From: Planctomonas sp. JC2975
Lineage (GTDB): Bacteria > Actinomycetota > Actinomycetes > Actinomycetales > Microbacteriaceae
Assembly: GCF_012985205.1 (NCBI RefSeq)
Contig: NZ_JABEKS010000003.1
Coordinates: 248,001 to 312,000, forward strand
Length of the DNA: 64,000 bases
Direction of reading: 5' to 3'
Positions 36,888-45,693 of the stretch are shown piece after piece. The notes beneath the pieces are model-generated. The model did not search any database. It worked only from the letters and a program-made list of their open reading frames with translations, and was not told the DNA's origin. Each line of letters starts with the position of its first letter. Within the stretch, counting starts at the first letter, position 1. Made by a program: the position numbers and the translations under genes.

Positions 36888-37918
36888 GCTGCGCCCCGCA
36901 GCTTCGCCTTCGGGTCGAGCGCGTCACGCACGGCGTCACCGAAGAGGTTGAGGGCGACAGCGGTCACGACCAGCATGACGCCGGGGGCAAGGGCGACGAC
37001 CGGCCGGGTGTAGAGCAGGTCGAGACCGTCATTGATGATGGTTCCCCAACTCGCGTTCGGTGGTTGCACCCCGATGGAGAGGAACGAGAGCGCCGACTCG
37101 GTGAGCATGTTGAGCGCGGCCATCAGGGGAATGAACACGATCACGGTGGGCAGCACGTTCCGCAGGATCTCTCGCCGAAGGATGCGCCAATCGCTCGCGC
37201 CAAGCCCGACGGACGCCTTCACGAACTCCCGGTTCCTCAACGACAGCACCTGGCCGCGGAGAGGTCGCGCCACATACGGCACGTAGATGAGGGCGATGAT
37301 GCCGATGGGCAGCAGCAGGTTGCCGGGGCCGATCACGACCGGCCCGATCCGCAGCCCGTCGGTGAGCAGGACAACGGAGAGCGAGATCGCCAGGAGGTAG
37401 ACGGGGAACGCCCACACGATGTCCATGAGCCGCGAGAGCACCCAGTCGATGGGACCGCCGAAGTAGCCGGCGACGACTCCGACCAGGGCTCCGGCCGCGC
37501 AACACAGCACAGCGGAGGTGAACCCGATCACCAGAGTGGTCAGCCCGCCGTAGAGCAGCCGGGCGAACACGTCGCGACCCTGTCCGTCTGCGCCGAGGAA
37601 GTAGCCGCCCAGGTTCCAGGTCGGCCCGATCGGCTCGACTCCCAGCTTGAGGCCCGTCGTCGACTGCTGCAGCACCGCCACCCGCTGCCCGTCCACCATC
37701 GTGTGCCCGTTGACGTTCGACTGGAACGGATCCGTGTGGGCGACGTACTGCGCGTACAGCGGCGCGGCCAGGCACAGCAGGATGATCGCGATCAGGATCG
37801 CGCCGGAGACCACGGCGACCGGATTGTGCACGATCTGCGTGAACGCGATCCGCCACGGTCCAGGTGGTCGCTCGGTGCGGCTGCGACCGCGAGGGGCCGC
37901 AGCCGCCGAGACGCTCAC
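36884..37918 (-). CDS. ABC importer permease 2 (OppC/DppC type)
   Basis: 344 aa from the GTG at 37918 (GTGA overlap with the lipoprotein gene stop). N-terminal cytoplasmic arm with a proline, then helix 1 (VVSGAILIAIILLCLAAPLYA), an LGADGQGRDVFARLLYGG loop, and the EAA-like loop KASVGLGASDWRILRREILRN. Longer periplasmic loop than many OppC proteins (about residues 55-105). Confidence 0.9.
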   Translation of the reverse strand: MSVSAAAAPRGRSRTERPPGPWRIAFTQIVHNPVAVVSGAILIAIILLCLAAPLYAQYVAHTDPFQSNVNGHTMVDGQRVAVLQQSTTGLKLGVEPIGPTWNLGGYFLGADGQGRDVFARLLYGGLTTLVIGFTSAVLCCAAGALVGVVAGYFGGPIDWVLSRLMDIVWAFPVYLLAISLSVVLLTDGLRIGPVVIGPGNLLLPIGIIALIYVPYVARPLRGQVLSLRNREFVKASVGLGASDWRILRREILRNVLPTVIVFIPLMAALNMLTESALSFLSIGVQPPNASWGTIINDGLDLLYTRPVVALAPGVMLVVTAVALNLFGDAVRDALDPKAKLRGAA

Positions 37919-39603
37919 TTCAACCACAGCTGGTCCACGAGCATGTAGTACTGGTCGCTGAACTGGTAGTTCTTCACCCGCGACGACGTGAAGTCGATCA
38001 GCTTGGGGTTGAACAGCGGCACCAGCGGCGATTGCGCCATGAACTGCTGGTCGAGGTCGCCCCACTGCTGGTCTGCTGTCGCCTGGTCGGTGAGGCCGAG
38101 GGCATCCGCGCTCGCCATCTTCGCGTCGAGGTCCTTGTTGCAGTAGCCGGCGATGTTGATCGAGCTGTCGCTGTTCGGGTGGAACGAGGCGCACGACAGC
38201 AGAACCTGAAGGAAGTCGGATGCCGCCGGGTAGTCCTGATACCACTGCGTCAGGCTGATCTGCACGTTGTTCTTCGTGTTCTGGATGTAGTTGTACTGGA
38301 TGTTGTTCGACAGCGGCTTCAGCGTCGCCTTGTACCCGAGCTCGTTCAGCATGCTCACCAGGTAGAGTCCGATGCCCTTGTTGACGCTGTCGTTCTGCAC
38401 GACGACGCCGACCGCCTGCCCAGCCGTTCCCGACTGCTGAACGAGCTGCTTCGCCGTGGCGAGGTCGGGCGCGCTCCACGTGCTCCCGCCGTCCTTGGTG
38501 TAGTCGCAGAAGTCCTTGTGGCCGGGGAAGTCGGGCGGCAGGATCGTGCACGCCGGCGAGGCCAGCGAGCTCCCGCCGTACAGCTTCACGACGGATGCCC
38601 TGTCGACCGCCCAGTTGATGGCTTGTCGTGCGTCCTGGTTGTTGAACGGAGCCAGGTTCGTGTTCAGCGCCAGATACCACATGGCCGTCAGCGGAGTCAC
38701 GTGCACCTGCGAGGAGTACTTCGACGAGATCTCGGAGAGCCGGTCCGACGGCGGGGTGTCGTACATCCAGTCGATCTGCGAGTTCTCCACGGAGGTCACC
38801 TCCGCCTCGGCGGTGAGCCCGAACGTCTCGTCGATCTCGTCCGGATAACCGACGGGCGCCGCCTGCTTCGACCACGAGTGGAAGTACTTGTTGCGCTTCA
38901 TCACGAGCGCCTTCGTCGGCGAGTAGCTGGCGAAGTAGTAAGGCCCGGTGGTGGGGATCGGGGCGGTGCCAGAGTCCTTGGGCGCGGTCTTGGCCGGCAG
39001 AACCGATGCGAAAGGCATCGATAACTGCGCTTCGAACTCAGGGTCGGACTGCGTGAGGTGGAACGTGACGGTGTTCGTCGAGGAGTCGGCGACGACTCCG
39101 CCGTCGAGCGTGCAAGTCGTCGGCGTCGCGAGACACGCATCCGCCCCGACGATCACGTTGTACCAGGACCCGGCATTCGGGCTCGAGACCTTGAACAGCC
39201 GCTGGAACGACGCGACGACATCGTCGGTGGTGACGCTCGCCCCGTTGGAGAACTTGACGCCCTTCCGGAGCTGGAACGTGTATGTCTTGCCGTCGCTCGA
39301 GATGGTCGGCATGGCCGTCGCAAGGTCGGGCACGATCCTTTCCGACCCCGTTCCTCCCACTCTCGCGTAGGTGAGCAGCCCGTCATAGGCGCCCTGGTAC
39401 AGCTGCCAGTACTGCAGCGTGTAGTTCACCTGCGGATCAAGGGTGCCGCCGGCGGACTGGGCAGCCAGGTGAAGGGTGCCGCCCTGATGTGCGCCGTCAG
39501 ACGCGTCAGCTGCGTCGGTGTTCGTGGTGCTTCCGCATGCAGAGAGGGTCAAGAGCGAGGCGAGCGCGGCGACGCTGAGCAGCGCCTTCGTGGTGGTGCG
39601 CAT
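37915..39603 (-). CDS. Family-5 solute-binding lipoprotein
   Basis: 562 aa. Lipobox LSAC with Cys23. The family-5 fold shows YDGLLTYAR, TYTFQLRKGVKFSNGASVTTDDVV (positions about 113-136) and the C-terminal VPLFNPKLI. Family-5 proteins bind peptides, nickel, or oligosaccharides; in Sinorhizobium the AgpA protein of this family binds alpha-galactosides. The gene is 61 bp downstream of GH27 and begins the importer run, so alpha-galactosides are a reasonable ligand guess. Confidence 0.85.
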   Translation of the reverse strand: MRTTTKALLSVAALASLLTLSACGSTTNTDAADASDGAHQGGTLHLAAQSAGGTLDPQVNYTLQYWQLYQGAYDGLLTYARVGGTGSERIVPDLATAMPTISSDGKTYTFQLRKGVKFSNGASVTTDDVVASFQRLFKVSSPNAGSWYNVIVGADACLATPTTCTLDGGVVADSSTNTVTFHLTQSDPEFEAQLSMPFASVLPAKTAPKDSGTAPIPTTGPYYFASYSPTKALVMKRNKYFHSWSKQAAPVGYPDEIDETFGLTAEAEVTSVENSQIDWMYDTPPSDRLSEISSKYSSQVHVTPLTAMWYLALNTNLAPFNNQDARQAINWAVDRASVVKLYGGSSLASPACTILPPDFPGHKDFCDYTKDGGSTWSAPDLATAKQLVQQSGTAGQAVGVVVQNDSVNKGIGLYLVSMLNELGYKATLKPLSNNIQYNYIQNTKNNVQISLTQWYQDYPAASDFLQVLLSCASFHPNSDSSINIAGYCNKDLDAKMASADALGLTDQATADQQWGDLDQQFMAQSPLVPLFNPKLIDFTSSRVKNYQFSDQYYMLVDQLWLK

Positions 39604-39664
39604 TTCGTCCTTCTTCGTATCGGGTCGTGCCGTTCGGGTTGAGAGAGGGGTGGTCGCTTCGCGG

Positions 39665-42280
39665 TCAGACCGCAGCGTGGGAGCTCCAGCGCACCGGAGG
39701 GTCGATCGCTGTCACAGAGCTCGTGGTTCCGTTCGGTGCGAAGACTGCGACGCGGCCCTGAAGGTCGACACCGACGCACTCCGAGGCCGTCGGACAGGAC
39801 ACGGCCCGTAGGCCCGATCCGGTATCCACGGTCCGCGCAGCGCCGCTGATCGCCCCGGTGGTCGGGTCGAAGGTGACGGCCTTTCCGTTGAGGTCGACGC
39901 CCGTGCACTGTCCGGTGGATACGCAGTCGACGGAGGTGAGCACGCCGAGTCCGGCGGCCAGGTCGGCACCCTCGAGCGGCGTCACCCCGCCGGCGTCGAC
40001 GGCACCGGTGCGCGTGGCGAACGAGACCTCGTTGCCCGATCCGTCCACGACGGTGCAGGAGTCGGCTGACGGACAGCTGACCGAGGACACGCCGTTCACG
40101 GTCTGGTCGTCGATCGCGGTGACGCCTGCGGGTCCGACCGTTCCGCTGCGCGGGTCGAATGCGACCTCGGTGTCACCGTTGTTGCCGCCGCCCCCTGCTG
40201 CTGTGCACTGCGCCGCGGACGGACACGAGACCGCGGCGAGATATGTCGACGGATCGACCGCCGCCCTTCGCGTCACGTGCGAGGTGCCGGGCACGAACGT
40301 GACCTCGACGCCCTTGCCGTCGACCAGCGTGCACTGAGTCGCCGAGACGCAGTCGACGGCTGTGGGCTGACCGCCCGGATCGATCGAGTGGGACGAAGAC
40401 CCGCCATGGCCCGAGATCGGGAACGTGACGGCCCATCCTGCCGTGTCGATCGCGGTGCACGAGGTCGAGCCGGAGACGCACGACACGGAGACGAGCGTGC
40501 GCCCGGAGTCGATCGAGAGGCGCTGCGCCTTCTGCGGATGCCGCGGATCGAAGACGACGGCCGCCCCGAACTCGTCGACAGCCGCACACGCGGTTGCCGT
40601 CGCGCACGACACCGACTCGAGGGCCGAGGGGATGGTGGCCGTTGTCGCCGAGCTGCGCGTGGCGTTCGAGTTCTCCGGCGCCGAGGATGTCGGCAGCGTG
40701 GGTGCCGGTGACTCCGACGGGGTCGCCGAGCTTCTGGACGGGTCGGAGTTCCCTGCCGACGGCGAGGAGCCGAGCGGCGTGATCCGGTACATCACGGTCT
40801 CGGTCGGAGCCACCGAAGCCGAGATCGGTCCCTGCGTGGTGGTGGTCGCACCCGTCCACAGGTCCTGCACGCGATAGCCCGACGCCGCGGGCAGGCCGAG
40901 GTCGGCCGCGGTCGCCGACATGGTGGCGGCATCCGTGGTGCTCTCGTTGAAGAGAGTCACCGCCACGTCGCCGTTCTTCAGCTGTCTGGTCATCACGAGA
41001 TGGGTTCCGTCGAACGTGCCGACGATGTGCGCGGGCGAGCCGAGCGCGTCCTGGTCCACCGCGATCACTCGCTTGTTGCCGAAGACGGAGACCGCCAGAT
41101 CGAGCTGCGCCTTCGTCGCGGGCGTCGTGTCGGGCCCGCAGTCCGCCGCGCACAGGTTGGTCGACATGAGCAATGGTTCGGCCATCTCGGAGAACATCGA
41201 CATCTCGGACCTGTCCTCGGTCGGGGTCAGCGATCCGTTGCCCACCTCCATCGCGTCCGGGTCGATCCAGTGTCCCGGGCCGGTCAGCGGCTCGTACAGC
41301 TGAGCATCCGCATTGACGATGCCGACGACGCTCCCCGCGGCGTGCTTGCCCGTCGTGGTGAAGTTCGCGTTCGCGTCGCCGGTCGGACGATCCAGCTCGG
41401 CGATCGGCAGGCCCCACAGCTGCGAGGCGATCGTTCCGGCACCTGCGATGCTCACGGTGATCGGACGCTTTTGCGCACGGATGGCGTCGACGAGCGCGGA
41501 GTACATCTTCACCTGAGTGGTCTGCTGATCGGTGTCGTACGCTGAGTTCGTCGAGAACGTCGGACCGCCGAATCCCTGGTTTCCGGTGTCGGCGTCGATC
41601 CCGGTGTATCCGGCAGGGGCATTGCTCGCCGGCGGCACGAGGGAGTCGCCGCAGCCCCAGTCGATCTTCACGTAGTCCGCACGCCATTTCGCCAGGGTCG
41701 CGGCATCCGTGGAGTCGAATCCGTAGCTGCCGGGTATCTCCTCGCAGTTCCAGTTGTTGCCGGCGTCGAGATAGAGGCCGAGCTTCAGGCCGAGGGAATG
41801 CAGATCCTGGCCGACGAGAGCGAAGCCGTCGTTGGCGCAGGGCGAGCTCGGCGGGAACGCGTACGAGTTCACGTACAGCTCCCCGTTCGGAAGCCGGCCG
41901 TTGATCGCTCCGCAGCTCTCGGGATCCTGCGCGGTCGGTGCCGTGATTCCGTAGGTGTTCGGGCTGCCGAGGCCCTCGTTGTCGTCGTAGCAGCCGTCGC
42001 TGTTCACGTAGGTGTAGCCGTCGGCCTCCAGGCCGGAGTCGTGGATGAACTTCGCGACCGCCTCCATGTTCTGCGACCCGTTGTCGCAGGCGTAGGCGTT
42101 GTAGCTGTTCCACCCCATCGGAGGCGTGGATGCCCGGGTGTGCGCTGCAGAGGCGTCCGTACCGGCGCTCGCGACGGTCTTGGCCGGTTCGGCAGCCGTG
42201 GCCGTAGCTGCCGATCCGACGGCAGCCGCCACAGCGATCACCGCCGTGGCAATGATGTTCATAGACGTACGGACGCGCAT
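39665..42280 (-). CDS. Secreted GH27 alpha-galactosidase with seven-repeat C-terminal domain
   Basis: 871 aa. Signal peptide about 1-30; GH27 barrel about 50-410 (PPMGWNSYNAY, nucleophile Asp207 in YVKIDWGCGD, GPGHWIDPDAMEVGN); C-terminal beta domain to about 505; a Ser/Thr/Pro linker (505-550); then seven repeats (about 555-871), each with V/A-S/D-C-x5/6-x-C followed by a V-x-D-x-x-G strand and a VxFDP strand. Cys pairs sit at 559/565, 601/608, 644/650, 686/692, 736/742, 786/792 and 829/835. The repeats look like a seven-bladed propeller, likely for carbohydrate binding. First gene of the importer operon. Confidence 0.9.
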   Translation of the reverse strand: MRVRTSMNIIATAVIAVAAAVGSAATATAAEPAKTVASAGTDASAAHTRASTPPMGWNSYNAYACDNGSQNMEAVAKFIHDSGLEADGYTYVNSDGCYDDNEGLGSPNTYGITAPTAQDPESCGAINGRLPNGELYVNSYAFPPSSPCANDGFALVGQDLHSLGLKLGLYLDAGNNWNCEEIPGSYGFDSTDAATLAKWRADYVKIDWGCGDSLVPPASNAPAGYTGIDADTGNQGFGGPTFSTNSAYDTDQQTTQVKMYSALVDAIRAQKRPITVSIAGAGTIASQLWGLPIAELDRPTGDANANFTTTGKHAAGSVVGIVNADAQLYEPLTGPGHWIDPDAMEVGNGSLTPTEDRSEMSMFSEMAEPLLMSTNLCAADCGPDTTPATKAQLDLAVSVFGNKRVIAVDQDALGSPAHIVGTFDGTHLVMTRQLKNGDVAVTLFNESTTDAATMSATAADLGLPAASGYRVQDLWTGATTTTQGPISASVAPTETVMYRITPLGSSPSAGNSDPSRSSATPSESPAPTLPTSSAPENSNATRSSATTATIPSALESVSCATATACAAVDEFGAAVVFDPRHPQKAQRLSIDSGRTLVSVSCVSGSTSCTAIDTAGWAVTFPISGHGGSSSHSIDPGGQPTAVDCVSATQCTLVDGKGVEVTFVPGTSHVTRRAAVDPSTYLAAVSCPSAAQCTAAGGGGNNGDTEVAFDPRSGTVGPAGVTAIDDQTVNGVSSVSCPSADSCTVVDGSGNEVSFATRTGAVDAGGVTPLEGADLAAGLGVLTSVDCVSTGQCTGVDLNGKAVTFDPTTGAISGAARTVDTGSGLRAVSCPTASECVGVDLQGRVAVFAPNGTTSSVTAIDPPVRWSSHAAV

Positions 42281-42344
42281 TCTCGGGTTCCCGTCTTCTC
42301 ATCGTCGAGAGAGCAAGCAGGCTCAACGGAGGGTTCGAATCAAA

Positions 42345-42358
42345 TGTGTACGTTCACA
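42345..42358. promoter_or_regulatory. GalR-like operator before GH27
   Basis: TGTGTACGTTCACA: a near-perfect 14-bp palindrome centred on CG (one mismatched pair), a shape known for LacI/GalR operators of actinobacterial sugar genes. It lies 65 bp before the GH27 start. A second partial site, AAACGTTCAC, is at 42468-42478. Confidence 0.65.
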
Positions 42359-42588
42359 CGGTAGGTGTCAAGAGAAAGGTTGTCCAGAAGGATTTGCGCT
42401 CGATTCGATCGAAAAGTCCGCATATCATGGGGAAATCGAACGGACTCGCCAGGCTCTGGCAGGAAAGGAAACGTTCACTTGATGAGAACGAGGCAACGAC
42501 TAGCCGGAACACGACGCCCGGGTCGGACACGATTCGCTGCGCCGGCATCGCCACTCGTCTTGCACCTTTCCGCCACGATGGGGCATCG

Positions 42589-43656
42589 ATGACGTCGGAG
42601 AACGGGGCACCAGATCCGGAACGGCTTCCGTCCTCCCGGAGCGGGCGGCCACCGTCCATCGTCGACGTGGCGGCATTGGCCGGGGTCTCCTACCAGACGG
42701 TCTCCCGCGTGCTCAACGAGCATCCCAGCGTGCGGCCCGCCACGCGGCTCGCCGTGCTCGGGGCCGTCGACGAGCTCGGCTACCGTCCGAGCAACGCCGC
42801 GCGGACCCTGGTCACCGGGCGATCCCGCACGCTCGGCGTGCTCGTGCTCGACATCGCTGACAGCGAGGGTCTCACGCCTCTGTACGGCATAGAGCACAGT
42901 GCGAGGGAACTCGGCTACTTCGTCGGCATCGGCGCCGTCGACTCCATCGACCGCACCTCAGTGCAGGCGACGATCGGCCGGTTGGCCGAGCAGTCGATCG
43001 CAGGTCTCCTGGTGATCGCGCCCGTCGAGGCGACGCAGGATGCCTTGGCCTCGGTGCCGTCCCACCTGCCTGTCGTCGCCATCGAGGGGGACGCCGGAGG
43101 CGCCATCTCCACGATCGGTGTCGACCAGGCTGCCGGCGCCCGCTCGGCCGTCGACCACCTGCTCGCACTCGGTCACGAGACCGTCTTCCATGTGCGCGGC
43201 CCTTCCGACTGGATGCAGACCGCGGACCGCATGACAGGGTGGCGCACGTCGCTCGAAGCGGTCGGCGCCGAAACTCCCATGCCGCTCGCCGGCGACTGGA
43301 CTGCCAAGTCCGGCTACGAGGCCGGACAGGTGCTCGCGCGCATCCCGGAGCTCACGGCCGTCTTCGCCGGAAACGATCAGATGGCGCTCGGACTGATGCT
43401 CGCCTTCAGCGAGCGCGGCATCTCGGTTCCGCGCGACGTGAGCATCGTCGGCTTCGACGACGGCGACGACGCGCCGTACTACAACCCGCCGTTGACCACG
43501 GTGCGGCAAGACTTCCGCGCCGTTGGCCGCCGCGCCATCGAGATGCTGGTCGGACGCATCGAGGGAGGAACGACCGACGTCGAGCACGTCGTGCTCGCGC
43601 CTGAATTCATCGAGCGCAAGAGCACCCGATCCCCCTCGCCCCGCAAACCCGCGTAG
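42589..43656 (+). CDS. LacI-family regulator (alpha-galactoside unit)
   Basis: 355 aa from ATG 42589; an upstream in-frame extension to 42346 has no domain features. Helix-turn-helix at residues 22-45 (SIVDVAALAGVSYQTVSRVL), then the binding domain with VFHVRGPSDWMQTADR and SIVGFDDGDDAPYY. Divergent from GH27 across 308 bp containing the TGTG-type palindrome, so it most likely controls the GH27-ABC operon in response to galactose or melibiose-type sugars. Confidence 0.85.
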   Translation: MTSENGAPDPERLPSSRSGRPPSIVDVAALAGVSYQTVSRVLNEHPSVRPATRLAVLGAVDELGYRPSNAARTLVTGRSRTLGVLVLDIADSEGLTPLYGIEHSARELGYFVGIGAVDSIDRTSVQATIGRLAEQSIAGLLVIAPVEATQDALASVPSHLPVVAIEGDAGGAISTIGVDQAAGARSAVDHLLALGHETVFHVRGPSDWMQTADRMTGWRTSLEAVGAETPMPLAGDWTAKSGYEAGQVLARIPELTAVFAGNDQMALGLMLAFSERGISVPRDVSIVGFDDGDDAPYYNPPLTTVRQDFRAVGRRAIEMLVGRIEGGTTDVEHVVLAPEFIERKSTRSPSPRKPA

Positions 43657-43745
43657 ACAGGGCTCGGACGAGGAAGGGCCGGGTGTCAATCAACGGACCG
43701 CGCGGACTGGAGTAATCCAGCGAAGGACCGGTCTCCTTGGCGTCC

Positions 43746-44252
43746 TCAGGGTCGTAGGGGCTGGAGCAGCCGGTGCGGTTCCTGCAGCGCGACGGCAAAG
43801 GCGTCCTTCGGCAACGGGGTTGCCTTCTGAACCATCACCTCGGATGCGTCAGGGATCTCACCGCACACGGAACAGGATCCATTGGCGTTCAGCTCGCCGC
43901 CGTCGGCTCGATGCTTGTACCCCATGCGCCGCTCGGGTTCGACATAGTTCGCGTTGCCCCACTGGGCCAGCCCGCAGACCACCGGCCAGAGGCCTTCGCC
44001 CTTCGGCGTCAGCCTGTACTCGTCGCGGGCGCCTTCACCCGGGATGCGCTCGACGACGTCCTCTTCGACCAGATGGTTGAGCCGGTCGGTGAGGGTTGCC
44101 GGCGGCAGGCCGATGTGCTTTCGCAGCTCGTTGTAGCGGCGGATCCCGTAGAAGAGATCGCGGACGATCAGCAGTGTCCACCGCTCCCCCACCACCTCGA
44201 GAGAGCGCGCGACCGCGCAGTCTTGATTCGTGTAGTCCGTTCCCAAAGGCAT
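43746..44252 (-). CDS. HxlR-family regulator
   Basis: 168 aa. HxlR winged helix in the first 105 residues, with CAVARSLEVVGERWTLLIVRD, FYGIRRYNELRKHIGLPPATLTDRL and RDEYRLTPKGEGLWPV. The last 55 residues are an extra segment with Asn/Gly and CSVCGE (a Cys-x-x-Cys), absent from short HxlR proteins, which may sense thiols or metal. Divergent from an MFS gene, with a pair of 14-bp direct repeats in the gap. Confidence 0.85.
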   Translation of the reverse strand: MPLGTDYTNQDCAVARSLEVVGERWTLLIVRDLFYGIRRYNELRKHIGLPPATLTDRLNHLVEEDVVERIPGEGARDEYRLTPKGEGLWPVVCGLAQWGNANYVEPERRMGYKHRADGGELNANGSCSVCGEIPDASEVMVQKATPLPKDAFAVALQEPHRLLQPLRP

Positions 44253-44272
44253 GCCTACAGATTAGTACTCGA

Positions 44273-44308
44273 TTCAACCATTGATGCTTGTAAGTTCAAT
44301 CATTGATG
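44273..44308. repeat. Direct repeats, candidate HxlR sites
   Basis: TTCAACCATTGATG (44273-44286) and TTCAATCATTGATG (44295-44308) differ at one base, with a 22-bp period, two helical turns apart. HxlR of Bacillus is known to bind tandem direct repeats. They sit between the HxlR start and the MFS start. Confidence 0.6.
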
Positions 44309-44322
44309 TGCATACTGAGCTC

Positions 44323-45609
44323 ATGACCGAAACACCCACTCACCCGGGGGCGAGATCGTCGGCCGTCCGGAGCGGCGGACGGGCCTTCGGCGTCTCCCGT
44401 ACCGCGGGCTTCGTCGCGATGTCGGCGTCGCTGCTGGCGTTCTTCGTTGCGGCGGGCGCCCCGACCCCGTTGCTGCCCATCTACGAGGCGGAGTGGCACT
44501 TCGCTCCCTCGGTTCTGACCATCGCCTTCGGCGTCTACGCGTTCGCCATGATTGCCGCCCTCCTGGTGGCAGGCTCGCTATCCGACTACATCGGACGACG
44601 ACCCGTGCTGATCGGAGCGCTCGCTCTCGAGCTGGCGGCGATGGCGGTGTTCCTGTTCGCCGGCGACATCGCCTGGATCGTCTTCGGTCGGGTGCTGCAG
44701 GGGATCGCCACCGGTGTCGCGGCGAGCACGTTCGGCGCCGCGATCGTCGAACTCGCCCCCGGGGCGCGCAAGAAGCTCGGCGCCGTCATGTCGAGCCTCG
44801 CGACAACGGCCGGGCTCGGTATCGGTGCCCTGTTCTCGGGACTTGTCGCCCTGGCGATCCCGGCTGCGGCGGCGACCACGGTCTGGGTCGTGCTCGCTCT
44901 GGTGATGGCGATCGGCGTCACGTTCGCGATCCTCACCCCGGAGACCTCGACGCGGCGCCCGGGAGCGCTGCGATCCCTACTCCCCCGCGTCGCCGTGCCG
45001 GTGACGGTTCGGCGCCTGTTCGTGGCGACCACGCCGAGCATCGTGGCCGTGTTTCTGGAAACCGCGTTCTTCCTCGGGCTGCTCCCGCTGATCCTCGCGT
45101 CGCGATTCGAGGTGAGCACACCGATCATCGGCGGCCTGCTGAACTTCGTCATGTTCACGTCGGCGACCATCGCAGCCGCTGCGACGAGCAGCATCCACCC
45201 GCACCGCCTCAAGATGTGGGGGAACCTCGGCATCGCCGTCGGCACTCTCGCGCTGCTCGGGGCGCTCGCAACCGGGTCGATGGTCCTGATCTGGGCGTCG
45301 GCCGTCATCGCCGGCGGTGGGATGGGCGCCGTGTTCTCGGGCAGCATTCGCGGCCTGGTCCCTGAGGTAGAACCGCATCAGCGCGCCGCCCTGTTCGCAG
45401 CGATCTTCACGGTGGCGTACCTGACCTTTGGAGGATCCGCCATCCTCGCCGGTTTCATCGCAGCCGTCACGGGCCTTACCGCGATGGCGGTCGGATTCGG
45501 CATCGTGATGGGACTGTCCGCCCTCGTCGGCATCGCGCTCAGCGCCGGCCTGCTTTCCCGCAATCGGTCCGCGTCCACACATCCAACGGCATCCGACAGA
45601 GTCGTTTGA
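44323..45609 (+). CDS. MFS efflux transporter
   Basis: 428 aa from ATG 44323; an ATG-like start at 44281 would lie inside the direct repeats. Twelve membrane helices; helix 1 region with FVAMSASLLAFFVAAGAPTPLLPIY, loop 2-3 signature GSLSDYIGRRPVLI, and a second-half start at ATTPSIVAVFLETAFFLG. Probably drug or metabolite export under HxlR control. Weak ribosome binding site (GAGC). Confidence 0.85.
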   Translation: MTETPTHPGARSSAVRSGGRAFGVSRTAGFVAMSASLLAFFVAAGAPTPLLPIYEAEWHFAPSVLTIAFGVYAFAMIAALLVAGSLSDYIGRRPVLIGALALELAAMAVFLFAGDIAWIVFGRVLQGIATGVAASTFGAAIVELAPGARKKLGAVMSSLATTAGLGIGALFSGLVALAIPAAAATTVWVVLALVMAIGVTFAILTPETSTRRPGALRSLLPRVAVPVTVRRLFVATTPSIVAVFLETAFFLGLLPLILASRFEVSTPIIGGLLNFVMFTSATIAAAATSSIHPHRLKMWGNLGIAVGTLALLGALATGSMVLIWASAVIAGGGMGAVFSGSIRGLVPEVEPHQRAALFAAIFTVAYLTFGGSAILAGFIAAVTGLTAMAVGFGIVMGLSALVGIALSAGLLSRNRSASTHPTASDRVV

Positions 45610-45693
45610 CCTATCTCACTTCGCGACATGGGCGCAGGGTGTCCGCTGGAGGGGCCGGTACCAACCCCGATACGCGTTGCCGCGGGTATCCAC

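Noticed and set aside
37919-38875. N-terminal extension of the second ABC permease
   Set aside because: It overlaps the lipoprotein gene in another frame; the permease starts at GTG 37918 with a GTGA overlap.
42346-42588. Upstream extension of the LacI gene at 42589
   Set aside because: The extension passes through the operator region and has no domain features; the ATG at 42589 gives a normal LacI length.
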